Positions 1 to 9,258 of a stretch of DNA of 64,000 nt are shown here, one piece after another; the first letter of the stretch is position 1, and each line of letters starts with the position of its first letter. The notes beneath the pieces are model-generated. The model saw only the letters and a list, made by a program, of their open reading frames with translations. It was not told the origin of the DNA and ran no database searches. Origin of the DNA: Thalassobius sp047123305 (GTDB taxonomy: Bacteria; Pseudomonadota; Alphaproteobacteria; Rhodobacterales; Rhodobacteraceae); contig NZ_CP138918.1 of assembly GCF_047123305.1 (NCBI RefSeq), positions 2,604,001 through 2,668,000 of the forward strand. Reading direction: 5' to 3'. The position numbers were made by a program, and so were the translations under genes.

Positions 1-37
1 TTGGGGCCGCTTTAACGCAGGGATCACGGCAAAGATC

Positions 38-988
38 ATGGCAGAGACGATCAGCAAACCGCGCAGTTTCCAGGAGATCATTCTGAGGCTTCAGGCCTAT
101 TGGGCCGGTCAGGGCTGCGCTGTGATGCAGCCTTATGACATGGAGGTGGGGGCAGGGACCTTCCACCCGGCGACTACTCTGCGGTCGCTGGGCTCCAAGC
201 CCTGGGCCGCAGCCTATGTGCAACCGTCGCGTCGCCCGACCGACGGGCGCTACGGGGAGAACCCGAACCGTCTGCAGCACTATTACCAGTATCAAGTGCT
301 CATCAAACCCTCGCCGCCGAACCTGCAGGAGCTCTACCTTGGCTCCTTGGCGGCGATTGGCATCGACATGGAAATGCATGACATTCGCTTTGTTGAGGAT
401 GACTGGGAAAGCCCGACGCTGGGCGCCTGGGGGCTGGGCTGGGAAGTCTGGTGTGACGGGATGGAAGTCAGCCAGTTCACCTATTTCCAACAGGTCGGCG
501 GCCATGACTGCGCACCTGTTTCGGGTGAGCTGACCTACGGGTTGGAACGTTTGGCGATGTATATTCTGGGTGTGGATCACGTGATGGACATGCCGTTCAA
601 CGATCCCGACGGCACCATTGCGCTGTCCTACGGGGACGTCTTCAAGCAGACCGAAGAAGAATACGCCCGCTGGAACTTTGACGTGGCCAACACAGATGTG
701 CTGCTGAAACAGTTCGAAGAGGCCGAAGCCGAATGCGAATCCATTCTGGCCAAAGAGCACCTCGACCCGAAAACCGGCAAACGCATCATCATGGCGCACC
801 CTGCCTATGACCAGTGCATCAAGGCGAGCCACCTGTTCAACCTCTTGGACGCGCGCGGCGTGATCTCGGTCACTGAACGTCAAGCCTATATCGGTCGCGT
901 CCGTGCGCTGGCCAAACAATGCGCTGACGCCTTTGTGCTGACCGAGGCCGGGGGATTTGACGCTGCCAAGGCAGAGGCGGGCGCGTAA
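38..988 (+). CDS. glyQ: Glycine--tRNA ligase alpha subunit
   Basis: The 316-residue protein is the catalytic alpha chain of the bacterial alpha2beta2 glycyl-tRNA synthetase, which charges tRNA-Gly in the cytoplasm. The N-terminal part (SFQEIILRLQAYWAGQGC, then QPYDMEVGAGTFHPAT) and the class II aminoacylation core with GLERLAMY are characteristic of GlyQ, and the length is close to the usual value of about 300. The gene ends next to a small membrane-protein gene and glyS follows, so the three probably form one operon. No strong ribosome site is visible before the ATG. Confidence 0.97.
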   Translation: MAETISKPRSFQEIILRLQAYWAGQGCAVMQPYDMEVGAGTFHPATTLRSLGSKPWAAAYVQPSRRPTDGRYGENPNRLQHYYQYQVLIKPSPPNLQELYLGSLAAIGIDMEMHDIRFVEDDWESPTLGAWGLGWEVWCDGMEVSQFTYFQQVGGHDCAPVSGELTYGLERLAMYILGVDHVMDMPFNDPDGTIALSYGDVFKQTEEEYARWNFDVANTDVLLKQFEEAEAECESILAKEHLDPKTGKRIIMAHPAYDQCIKASHLFNLLDARGVISVTERQAYIGRVRALAKQCADAFVLTEAGGFDAAKAEAGA

Positions 989-1516
989 ATGTCCGGAAAA
1001 ATCTTTGCGGGGGCGTTGGTTGTCTTGTCGATCGTAGCTGGCATTGCGATGTATTATCTGCAGGTCTACGCCTATTATGATGAGGTGCAGGCCAATGGCA
1101 CCAATGATGTGGTGATGACCTCGCTGGCTTCTGGTCAGGCTGAGCCGATCCTTTATCAGGACTATCAGGCCATCGACTCTGACAGCTCCCCGATCCGCTA
1201 TCGTGCCTGTTTCACCACTTCGATGAGCCAGGCCATGATGACCGAGACCTATGAGCTCTACGACAGTCCCGAACCGCTGGTCGCGCCCAGCTGGTTTGAC
1301 TGTTTCGACGCCAAAGAAGTGGGGGCTGCGCTGGAAAGCGGCAAAGCCCTGGCCTTTATGGGACAGGAAAACCACCTCTATGGCATTGACCGTATCGTCG
1401 CCGTGATGGACGACGGTCGCGGCTTTGTCTGGCACCAGATTAATCATTGCGGTGAGGTTGTGTTTGACGGCCAACCCACCCCCGCAGACTGCCCCACACC
1501 CCCGGAAGGCGACTGA
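989..1516 (+). CDS. DUF6446-type small membrane-anchored protein between glyQ and glyS
   Basis: A 175-residue protein with one N-terminal hydrophobic segment (about residues 5-25) and a probably periplasmic remainder containing three cysteines. Its ATG follows the glyQ stop codon directly, and glyS begins one base after its stop. A gene of this type sits in this place in many Rhodobacteraceae and is annotated as DUF6446; that identification is from memory. No catalytic motif is visible and the function is unknown. The tight junctions argue for co-transcription and translational coupling with the synthetase genes. Confidence 0.85.
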   Translation: MSGKIFAGALVVLSIVAGIAMYYLQVYAYYDEVQANGTNDVVMTSLASGQAEPILYQDYQAIDSDSSPIRYRACFTTSMSQAMMTETYELYDSPEPLVAPSWFDCFDAKEVGAALESGKALAFMGQENHLYGIDRIVAVMDDGRGFVWHQINHCGEVVFDGQPTPADCPTPPEGD

Positions 1517-1517
1517 T

Positions 1518-3650
1518 ATGCCCGATTTGCTGATCGAACTCTTTTCCGAAGAAATCCCCGCCCGCATGCAAGGCAAGGCGGCGGATGATCTGAAAAAACG
1601 CATCACCGATGGTCTGGTCGAGGCGGGCCTGACCTATGGCGGCGCCGTGGCCCTTTCGACCCCGCGCCGGCTGACGCTGGCGCTGGAAGGTCTGCTGGCC
1701 GAAAGCCCCACCGTGCGCGAAGAGCGCAAAGGCCCGAAAGTGGGCGCACCAGAGAAAGCCATCGAAGGCTTCCTGCGCGGTGCAGGTGTCACGATGGACC
1801 AGCTGGAAGAGCGCGACACCCCGAAAGGGGCGGTCTATTTCGCCACCATCGAAAAGCCCGGCCGTCCGGCGGCCGCGATCATTGCCGAGGTGCTGGAAGC
1901 CACCATTCGCAACTTCCCCTGGCCGAAATCCATGCGCTGGGGCGCAGGATCGTTGCGTTGGGTGCGTCCGCTGCACTCGATTCTTTGCATCCTGACCAAT
2001 GAGGCCGGTGAGGCCGAGGTTGTGGATCTGGACATTGACGGCATCACATCCGGCAACACCACCGAAGGCCACCGTTTCATGGGCGAGGGCCGCTTTGCCG
2101 TGACTTCGTTTGAGGATTATTCCCTCAAGCTGAAACGCAACCATGTTGTGCTGGACCCAGTTGAGCGGGCCGAGGCGATCTGGCAGGAGGCCACCAATCA
2201 GGCCTTCGCCTCTGGTCTGGAAGTGGTTGAGGACAAGGGCCTGTTGAAAGAGGTTGCTGGTCTGGTCGAATGGCCGGTGGTTCTGATGGGGGCAATTGAT
2301 GAGGAGTTCCTGGAGCTGCCGCCAGAGGTGCTGCAGACCTCGATGAAGGAACACCAGAAGTTCTTCAGCGTGAAGAACCCCAAGACGGGCCGGATCGAGA
2401 AGTTCATCACCGTCGCCAACCGCGAAACCAAAGATCAGGGTGCCACCATTCTGGCGGGCAACCAGAAGGTGCTTTCGGCGCGTCTGGCGGATGCAAAGTT
2501 CTTCTGGACCAATGACTTGCGTGTTGCCAAATCCGGTATGGAGGCGTGGACCGATCAGCTGTCCAACGTGACCTTCCACAACAAACTGGGCACTCAGGCG
2601 GCGCGGATTGATCGGATTGCCGCATTGGCCCGTGAGATTGCACCGGTGCTGGGTGTGGATGCGGATCTGGCGGAACAGGCTGCGAAAGTGGCCAAGGCCG
2701 ACCTGAGCTCGGAAATGGTTTACGAATTCCCCGAACTGCAGGGCCTGATGGGTCGCTACTACGCCGCGGCCGCCGGCCTGCCGGCAGAGGTTGCTGCGAC
2801 CTGTGAGGAACACTATTCGCCGCTGGGCCCGTCCGATGACGTGCCCACTGCGCCTGTTTCAGCCACCGTGGCGCTGGCCGATAAGATCGACACGCTGACC
2901 GGTTTCTGGGCCATTGATGAAAAGCCCACTGGCTCCAAAGACCCCTTCGCCCTGCGCCGTGCAGCGCTGGGTGTGATCCGGCTGGTGTTGGAAAATGGTG
3001 TGCGGATGCCAATTGCTTCGGGATTTGAGCAGCATCTCAATTCTGCATTTTCGTTCGTAGACTTTGTGGAACATGGGAAAGGAAAACCTGAAGGGGGCCT
3101 TGAAGGCATCATTCAGCGGAAGGTTGCCGACCTGCTGTCCTTCTTCCATGATCGCCTGAAGGTCTATCTGAAGGACGAAGGTCTGCGTCATGATGTGATC
3201 GACGCCTGTCTGACCATGTCGGGCAATGATGACCTGAAGCTGCTGGTCAAACGCGCCCGGGCGCTTGGGGCGTTCTTGCAGACCGATGATGGTGAAAACT
3301 TGCTGCAGGGCTACAAACGCGCCAACAACATCCTGTCTCAGGCTGAGGCGAAGGATGGGGTGGAATATTCCTTTGGTGCCGATGTGAAATACGCCGAAAG
3401 CGATGAAGAAAAGGCGCTGTTTGCGGCGCTGGATCTGGCCGAGGCGGCGATCACCCCCGCGATGCAGTCCGAAGACTTCGAGGCCGCGATGACCGCGATG
3501 GCCGCCCTACGCGCGCCGATCGATGCCTTCTTTGAAGGTGTTCAGGTCAACAGCGACAACGAAGTGGTTCGTCGTAATCGCCTGAACCTGTTGAACCGCA
3601 TTCGCCAAATCTGTGGCGGCGCGGCGGATCTGACCCGCGTCGAGGGCTAA
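1518..3650 (+). CDS. glyS: Glycine--tRNA ligase beta subunit
   Basis: A protein of about 710 residues beginning MPDLLIELFSEEIPARMQ, the standard start of the GlyS chain that binds tRNA-Gly and works with GlyQ. Motifs of the family visible include LSTPRRLTL near the N terminus, SMKEHQKFF in the middle and DKIDTLTGFW followed by KDPFALRRAALG in the HD-like region. The frame is open further upstream, but the ATG at 1518 matches the family start and lies just after the preceding stop codon. A rho-independent terminator follows. Confidence 0.97.
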   Translation: MPDLLIELFSEEIPARMQGKAADDLKKRITDGLVEAGLTYGGAVALSTPRRLTLALEGLLAESPTVREERKGPKVGAPEKAIEGFLRGAGVTMDQLEERDTPKGAVYFATIEKPGRPAAAIIAEVLEATIRNFPWPKSMRWGAGSLRWVRPLHSILCILTNEAGEAEVVDLDIDGITSGNTTEGHRFMGEGRFAVTSFEDYSLKLKRNHVVLDPVERAEAIWQEATNQAFASGLEVVEDKGLLKEVAGLVEWPVVLMGAIDEEFLELPPEVLQTSMKEHQKFFSVKNPKTGRIEKFITVANRETKDQGATILAGNQKVLSARLADAKFFWTNDLRVAKSGMEAWTDQLSNVTFHNKLGTQAARIDRIAALAREIAPVLGVDADLAEQAAKVAKADLSSEMVYEFPELQGLMGRYYAAAAGLPAEVAATCEEHYSPLGPSDDVPTAPVSATVALADKIDTLTGFWAIDEKPTGSKDPFALRRAALGVIRLVLENGVRMPIASGFEQHLNSAFSFVDFVEHGKGKPEGGLEGIIQRKVADLLSFFHDRLKVYLKDEGLRHDVIDACLTMSGNDDLKLLVKRARALGAFLQTDDGENLLQGYKRANNILSQAEAKDGVEYSFGADVKYAESDEEKALFAALDLAEAAITPAMQSEDFEAAMTAMAALRAPIDAFFEGVQVNSDNEVVRRNRLNLLNRIRQICGGAADLTRVEG

Positions 3651-3677
3651 GGTTCGAAGCATCCTTGAACGTTAAGC

Positions 3678-3702
3678 AAAGGCCGGGGCAACCCGGCCTT
3701 TT
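3678..3702 (+). terminator. Rho-independent terminator after glyS
   Basis: GC-rich inverted repeat AAGGCCGGG / CCCGGCCTT with a short loop followed by a T-rich run, 28 bases after the glyS stop codon. It probably ends the glyQ-glyS operon. Confidence 0.75.
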
Positions 3703-3882
3703 GCCTTTTGAGTAGGTGTCCGAGAGCCCAAAGCCCCAGCGACGCCCTCCCGTCGGGAGGGTCTGGCGCAGCTCTCCATGCATGGGTGCCTGCGGCAATT
3801 TTCCCTCGCGTTCCAATGTGATCGCGCCCTTGCCTTGTGTCATATCCCCGTTATGCTGCGGTGACGCAGAAAGGATGCGGCA

Positions 3883-6441
3883 GTGCAGCACGACCCTGAA
3901 AATACCGAGATTACCGTCATCACCCCGACCGCCAAACTGGCGACTGTGACCCATGGGGGACGGGCGAAATGTCTGCAACGTCTGGTGCGTCTGGAGCTGC
4001 CGGTGCCCAAAACCGTGGCGCTGTCTTTTGAGGAGGTGCACGGCATCGCGGCCGGTGAGATGCCGGATATGCCGGCGCTCTTGGAACCTTTCGGGGAAAG
4101 CGCGTTGCTCTGTGTGCGGCCCTCGTCCGAGGATCCTGATTGGGGTGGCCCCGGCGCGGTGCTGAACATCGGGATCAACGACGCCCGTTTTGTCGACCTT
4201 TGCGAACAGCTGGGCCGCGACGCGGCAACGGCAATGTATCTGCGATTTGTGCAGGCCTATGCGATCCATGTGGCGCGTCTTGATCCGGATATGTTCGACC
4301 ATATCCCGCTGGACGGTCCCGATCCGCTGAGCGAGGCATTGCGGGCCTATGAGGATGAAACCGAAGAGGCGTTCCCACAAGACCCTGCGGTGCAGCTGTC
4401 CGAAGTGCTGCGTTCCATGGCGCGGGCCTGGGAAGGCACCACGGCGCGGCTCTTGCGCCAGGCCAAAGGCGCGCCTGCGGATGCGGGGCTGGGCCTTGTG
4501 GTGCAGGAGATGGCGCATGGCATGGGGCAGGGGGAATGCGGTTCAGGCGTAATCCAGCTGGTGAATTCAAAAACCGGTGAGCCGCAGATTACTGGACGTT
4601 ACCTGAGCCAGAGTCAGGGCCGTGACGCGCTGATTGACCGCTCGGCCTCGATGTTTCTGGAGCGGGACAGCCGAGGTGCGTCGCTGGAGGAACAGTCGCC
4701 CGCGCTTTACGCCCAATTGATCGAACACACCCAGCTGATGCGCCGCCGTCTGCGAGAAGAGATGCAGGCCGAGTTTACCGTGGAAAACGGTCAGGTGCAT
4801 ATTCTCGATGGGGTGCGCGTGGCACGCACCGCGCGCGCGGCGGTGCGGATCGCGGTGAGCCTGGCCGAAGATGGCATCATCCCACGCGAAGAAGCGTTAA
4901 CGCGGATCGACCCGCGTTCGATGAACGAATTGCTGCACCGTCAGGTGGACGCTGGTGCACCCCGTGACACTTTGGCTAGTGGCATCGCTGCCAGCCCCGG
5001 CGCGGCCACCGGCAGAATTGTTTTCTCTGCCGATGAGGCGCAGGCCAGTGCTGCACGTGGAGAGGCCTGTGTGTTGGTGCGGCGCGAAACCAGTCCTGAG
5101 GACATTCGCGGCATGCATGCCGCCGCCGCGGTTCTGACCGAACGGGGCGGTATGACCAGCCACGCGGCGGTGATCGCCCGCGGTATTGGTCTGCCTTGTG
5201 TGGTGGGCGCCTCGGATATTAAGTTCCATATCCGCAAAAAATTCCTGGTGACCCCGGATGGCCGTGAACTGCGGGCCGGTGACACCGTTACCATTGACGG
5301 CAGCAACGGCGAGGTTCTGGCGGGCGAGCCGCAGATGCTGGAAGCCGCACAGGACGATGCGTTTCGCACCTTGATGACCTGGGCCGATGAGGTGCGCGAC
5401 ATCGGTGTGCGAGCCAATGCCGATACGCCCGCCGATGCCCAGACCGCTAAGAACTTTGCTGCCGAAGGCATCGGGCTGTGCCGGACGGAGCATATGTTCT
5501 TCGAGGCCGACCGGCTGACCGTGATGCGCGAGATGATCTTTGCCGACACCTCGCCCGACCGCGCAGCGGCGCTGGAGCGGTTGCTGCCGATGCAGCGGGC
5601 CGACTTTATCGAACTGTTCCGCATCATGCAGGGGCTACCCGTCTGCATTCGTCTTTTTGACCCGCCACTGCATGAATTCCTGCCGTCGGATCGTGCGGGC
5701 CACCGTGAACTTGCCGAGGCGCTGGATCTGCCGCTCTCGGATGTAGAGCGCCGGGTCGAGGCGCTCAGCGAATATAACCCGATGTTGGGGATGCGCGGGG
5801 TGCGGCTGGGCATTACCGTGCCCGAGATCTACGACATGCAGGCGCGGGCGATCTTTGAAGCGACAATTGAGGCCAGCCGCGAAGGCGAGCCGGTTGAGCC
5901 TGAGATTATGATCCCGCTGGTGTCTGCCAAACGTGAGGTGGAGCTGGTCAAAACCCGCATTGATGCGGTGGCGGCCGCAGTGCGCAATGAAAAGGGGCAG
6001 GACTTCACCTATCGCCTCGGCGTGATGGTGGAAACGCCACGTGCCGCGCTGAAAGCGGGGGAAATCGCTCCGCATGCGGCCTTTCTGTCCTTCGGCACCA
6101 ATGACCTGACCCAGATGACCTATGGCCTGTCGCGCGATGATGCGGGGCGTTTCATGTCGGCCTATGTGCAGCAAGGCGTCTTCCCCGAAGATCCGTTCCA
6201 CGATCTGGACACCGAAGGGGTGGGCGAATTGCTGGAAATCGGGGCCAAACGGGGACGCGATGCCCGGCCTGATCTGGTTCTGTCGATCTGCGGTGAACAT
6301 GGCGGCAGCCCCGAATCAATCGCCTTCTCGCGGGCGGCAGGGTTCAACTATGTGTCCTGTTCCCCCTTCCGTGTGCCCGTTGCGCGTTTGGCGGCGGCAC
6401 AATTTGCTGTTCAGGACCGCGTTGGGGCAAAACCCCGCTAA
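3883..6441 (+). CDS. Pyruvate, phosphate dikinase-like PEP-utilizing enzyme
   Basis: An 852-residue protein with the PPDK domain order: N-terminal nucleotide-binding region, swivelling phosphohistidine domain (GGMTSHAAV, phosphorylatable His427) and a C-terminal PEP/pyruvate TIM barrel with the catalytic cysteine (SICGEHGGSPES, Cys803) and SCSPFRVPVARLAAAQ. PPDK interconverts pyruvate and PEP. The C-terminal half is well conserved. The N-terminal half is divergent: the GGKGANL loop reads GGRAKCL, the SMPGMMDTVLNLG segment reads WGGPGAVLNIG, and the GVAFTRNP segment reads GVIQLVNS. The start is GTG with AAAGGA just upstream. It may be true PPDK or a paralogue with a changed phosphoryl donor site. 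Confidence 0.85.
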   Translation: MQHDPENTEITVITPTAKLATVTHGGRAKCLQRLVRLELPVPKTVALSFEEVHGIAAGEMPDMPALLEPFGESALLCVRPSSEDPDWGGPGAVLNIGINDARFVDLCEQLGRDAATAMYLRFVQAYAIHVARLDPDMFDHIPLDGPDPLSEALRAYEDETEEAFPQDPAVQLSEVLRSMARAWEGTTARLLRQAKGAPADAGLGLVVQEMAHGMGQGECGSGVIQLVNSKTGEPQITGRYLSQSQGRDALIDRSASMFLERDSRGASLEEQSPALYAQLIEHTQLMRRRLREEMQAEFTVENGQVHILDGVRVARTARAAVRIAVSLAEDGIIPREEALTRIDPRSMNELLHRQVDAGAPRDTLASGIAASPGAATGRIVFSADEAQASAARGEACVLVRRETSPEDIRGMHAAAAVLTERGGMTSHAAVIARGIGLPCVVGASDIKFHIRKKFLVTPDGRELRAGDTVTIDGSNGEVLAGEPQMLEAAQDDAFRTLMTWADEVRDIGVRANADTPADAQTAKNFAAEGIGLCRTEHMFFEADRLTVMREMIFADTSPDRAAALERLLPMQRADFIELFRIMQGLPVCIRLFDPPLHEFLPSDRAGHRELAEALDLPLSDVERRVEALSEYNPMLGMRGVRLGITVPEIYDMQARAIFEATIEASREGEPVEPEIMIPLVSAKREVELVKTRIDAVAAAVRNEKGQDFTYRLGVMVETPRAALKAGEIAPHAAFLSFGTNDLTQMTYGLSRDDAGRFMSAYVQQGVFPEDPFHDLDTEGVGELLEIGAKRGRDARPDLVLSICGEHGGSPESIAFSRAAGFNYVSCSPFRVPVARLAAAQFAVQDRVGAKPR

Positions 6442-6618
6442 ATACGGGCCAAATTTACATAAAATTCACACCCAGATGTCTTGATCGGTGTCAGGGGGCG
6501 ATCTAACATGCGCCGCTTTGCCGCCCCCATCTAGACCCGGGCCGCTTTTTTCGCTATTCCGCCCGCTGATTGACCCAGAGGAGCGGGAGGCTCTGCGTCC
6601 CCTGACTAGGAGATCAAG

Positions 6619-7251
6619 ATGAAACGTGTACTGTCTGTTGTGGCGGTGGCTCTGACCCTTTTTGCCCCCGTCGCTGGTGTGGCTGTGGCAGAAACCCAGG
6701 TGGATGCTGTTCTGCAGCAGGAAAAACGTGGCCTCTTTGGTGTGAAGGGCGGTTTGCTGGACAAGCTGTTTAACCCGCAGAAGGCGCCAAGCAAGATCGA
6801 CTACTCGCGCAGTTTCCTGGATGGTTTGCCCGAGGCCAAAGGCGACGAAGAATGGGCCTGCCTGACAGAAGCGCTCTATTTCGAAGCCCGCGGCGAAAGC
6901 GTCAAAGGCCAGTTTGCCGTGGCTGAGGTGATCCTGAACCGTGTCAGCTCGGGCAGGTTCCCCAACACGGTCTGTGGTGTGGTCAATCAGGGCACCGGGC
7001 GCAAATACCAGTGCCAGTTCACCTACACCTGCGACGGCCACAAAGAAGTGGTCCGCGAACCGAAGGCCTATGTTCAGGTCGGTAAAGTGGCGCAGTTGAT
7101 GATTAACGGTGCGCCGCGTGCCCTGACCGACAACGCCACCTATTACCACACCAAAGCGGTGCGCCCGAACTGGTCGCGCAAGTTTGCCCGCACCACCACC
7201 ATCGGTGTGCATCACTTCTACCGCCATCCGACCGAGCTTTCGATGAAGTGA
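6619..7251 (+). CDS. SleB/CwlJ-like cell wall hydrolase, secreted
   Basis: A 210-residue protein with a signal peptide (cleavage near residue 24 after VAVA) and a C-terminal Hydrolase_2 domain of the SleB/CwlJ type. The domain is marked by CLTEALYFEARGES, in which the glutamate is catalytic in SleB, and by VAEVILNRV and CQFTYTCDG. Such enzymes cut peptidoglycan glycan strands; in non-sporulating alphaproteobacteria the role is general wall remodelling in the periplasm. A clear AGGAGA ribosome site precedes the ATG. It is a single-gene unit ended by a terminator. Confidence 0.88.
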   Translation: MKRVLSVVAVALTLFAPVAGVAVAETQVDAVLQQEKRGLFGVKGGLLDKLFNPQKAPSKIDYSRSFLDGLPEAKGDEEWACLTEALYFEARGESVKGQFAVAEVILNRVSSGRFPNTVCGVVNQGTGRKYQCQFTYTCDGHKEVVREPKAYVQVGKVAQLMINGAPRALTDNATYYHTKAVRPNWSRKFARTTTIGVHHFYRHPTELSMK

Positions 7252-7289
7252 GGCACTTGCCGCGCTTGGACAATTGGTCTAGCTGGATC

Positions 7290-7313
7290 AAGGGGGCACA
7301 GGCCCCCTTTTTC
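7290..7313 (+). terminator. Rho-independent terminator after the SleB-like gene
   Basis: Inverted repeat AGGGGGC / GCCCCCT followed by T's, 38 bases after the stop codon and 26 bases before folB. Confidence 0.75.
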
Positions 7314-7338
7314 ATGTTCGATCCGGCGAGGCGTTGCA

Positions 7339-8244
7339 ATGATTGCTCAATCCGATAGTGAAACCGCTGAAATCCAGCAGGCATTTGACCATCCTTTGGC
7401 GCGGTCCGAAGCCTCGGCGACAGCGCCGCTGGATCGGATTTCCCTGCGCGATCATATCGTGGAGGTCGAAATCGGCGCCTTTCAGGTCGAACGCGATCTG
7501 ACCCAACGTTTGTCCTTCAACGTGGTGGTCGAGGTGGCGCCTGTTTCCGCCCCACTGGAAGATGACGTGGACCGCATCCTGTCCTATGACAAGGTGACCG
7601 AAGCCATCACCACCGAATTGGCGGCGGAACGTCTGAATCTTTTGGAAACGCTTGCGGACAATATCGCCGCCCGCATTCTGGCAGAGCCGCAGGCCCGCCG
7701 GGTGTTCCTGCGGATCGAGAAGCTGGACCGTGGCCCGTTCAAACTGGGGGTTGAGATTGTGCGCAGCGCGGCCGAAGTCGCTGGCGCTGCCGTGGCGAAG
7801 GCTGTGCAGCCGCGTCTGGTCTATCTCAGTCGCGCGGCGCAGGTGTCGGAGGCTCTGGCCGGTTGGTTGGACGATCTGGCGGGGGCGGCGCCTTTGGTGC
7901 TGTGCCTTGAAGCGCCAGAGGGCAACAACGCTGTGGCAGATATCCGCGCGCAGTTGAACATTGACCTTTTGCAGTTGGATCAGGCTGCATGGACCTTGAT
8001 GTCGCGAGATGCGCGGCTCAATGTGGCAAACACCCGGACCGAGCTCGACTGGGCCATGAAACAGGGCCATATCAGCATCTGGGCGCCCGCCAAGATGGTT
8101 CTGGATGCCACAACGCCGCCGGAAACGGTGGATGGGGCCGCGCTGACCGCTTGGTTCGCACAGGAAATGCAGGCAGCAGAGGTTGTCACCATTGGCGCGG
8201 AGCTGCCGGATTTGGGCCTGCCGCAGCGCCACATCACGCTCTGA
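7339..8244 (+). CDS. folB: Dihydroneopterin aldolase with an extra C-terminal domain
   Basis: The 301-residue protein starts with a FolB domain (about residues 32-150; ISLRDHIVEVEIGAFQVERD, DKVTEAI, ETLADNIAARI). FolB converts dihydroneopterin to 6-hydroxymethyldihydropterin in folate synthesis. FolB alone is about 120 residues, so residues 150-301 form an additional region that I cannot assign; segments such as KQGHISIWAPAKMVLDA faintly recall amino-acid-kinase-like folds. folP starts 9 bases downstream, giving a folate pair in one transcript. Confidence 0.88.
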   Translation: MIAQSDSETAEIQQAFDHPLARSEASATAPLDRISLRDHIVEVEIGAFQVERDLTQRLSFNVVVEVAPVSAPLEDDVDRILSYDKVTEAITTELAAERLNLLETLADNIAARILAEPQARRVFLRIEKLDRGPFKLGVEIVRSAAEVAGAAVAKAVQPRLVYLSRAAQVSEALAGWLDDLAGAAPLVLCLEAPEGNNAVADIRAQLNIDLLQLDQAAWTLMSRDARLNVANTRTELDWAMKQGHISIWAPAKMVLDATTPPETVDGAALTAWFAQEMQAAEVVTIGAELPDLGLPQRHITL

Positions 8245-8253
8245 CCGGAGGCT

Positions 8254-9258
8254 TTGATGAAAACCTACTACCGCCCCATTGTGCAGACCGATCCATCGCG
8301 CCCCGATCATGCCTTGACGCTGGCGGGGGGCTGGGCTTGGTTCTCCAAAGTTGAGCTGCTGAGCCGTGAATTGCCGCCGCAGCGGATTTCAGCACTGGAC
8401 CTGCCGGCTGAGATGCGAGATCGGCTGACCGCCCCCCGGCCGGAAATTGCGCGCCTCGATTTGGCGCAGCCGCAGATCATGGGGATCCTCAATGTGACGC
8501 CCGACAGCTTCAGTGACGGTGGCCAGCACAACGGGTTGAAAGAGGCCGTGGCCCATGCGCGACAGATGCTGGAGCAGGGGGCAGATATCCTCGACATTGG
8601 GGGGGAATCGACCCGACCCGGCGCTGAGGAGGTCGAGCGCACCCGAGAAATTGACCGCACCGCTCCGGTGATTGCTGCGCTGCGTGAAACCTTGAATGTG
8701 CCGATCTCAATCGATACGCGCAAACAGGAGGTGGCCGAGGCTGCCATCGGCGCAGGGGCGGATCTGGTTAATGACGTCTCCGGCTTCACCTTTGATGACG
8801 CCCTTCTGCCGTTCGTGGGCCAGAACAAACGGCCTGTCTGTGTAATGCATTCGCTGGGCGATCCGACGACCATGCAGGACGACCCAAGTTATGAGGCGGT
8901 ACTGCTGGACATCTATGATTTCTTGGAGACACAGGTCGCAGCGCTGGTTGCGGCCGGCGTACCGCGCGATCAGATCATGGTTGATCCTGGCATCGGCTTT
9001 GGCAAAACCGTGGCCCATAACCTTGCGCTGCTAAAACGGATTTCGTTGTTCCACAGCCTTGGCTGTCCGATCCTTCTGGGGGTGTCACGGAAGAAATTCA
9101 TCGGCACATTGGGCAACGCGCCAGAGCCCAAGGATCGCGCCGCGGGCTCGGTGGCATTGGCGCTGGCCGCAGTGGCGCAGGGGGTGCAGGCCCTGCGGGT
9201 GCATGACGTGTTTGAAACCCGATCGGCGCTCAATCTGTGGCAGGCGGTCAGCGGCTGA
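8254..9258 (+). CDS. folP: Dihydropteroate synthase
   Basis: A 334-residue enzyme that condenses hydroxymethyldihydropterin diphosphate with p-aminobenzoate, the target of sulfonamides. Family signatures are IMGILNVTPDSFSDGG, ILDIGGESTRPGA, SIDTRKQEVA, NDVSGF, VMHSLG and DPGIGFGKT. About 75 N-terminal residues precede the TIM-barrel core, longer than in E. coli. It follows folB by 9 bases, and its last 11 bases overlap the end of the opposing EamA gene. Confidence 0.96.
   Translation: MMKTYYRPIVQTDPSRPDHALTLAGGWAWFSKVELLSRELPPQRISALDLPAEMRDRLTAPRPEIARLDLAQPQIMGILNVTPDSFSDGGQHNGLKEAVAHARQMLEQGADILDIGGESTRPGAEEVERTREIDRTAPVIAALRETLNVPISIDTRKQEVAEAAIGAGADLVNDVSGFTFDDALLPFVGQNKRPVCVMHSLGDPTTMQDDPSYEAVLLDIYDFLETQVAALVAAGVPRDQIMVDPGIGFGKTVAHNLALLKRISLFHSLGCPILLGVSRKKFIGTLGNAPEPKDRAAGSVALALAAVAQGVQALRVHDVFETRSALNLWQAVSG

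Noticed and set aside
1440..2813. Long open frame on the minus strand opposite glyS
   Set aside because: It is antisense to a certain glyS gene, has no recognisable domain and is explained by the high GC content.
3740..3765. GC-rich hairpin CCCTCCCGTCGGGAGGG before the PPDK-like gene as a riboswitch
   Set aside because: A single stem without any known conserved riboswitch core; not enough support.
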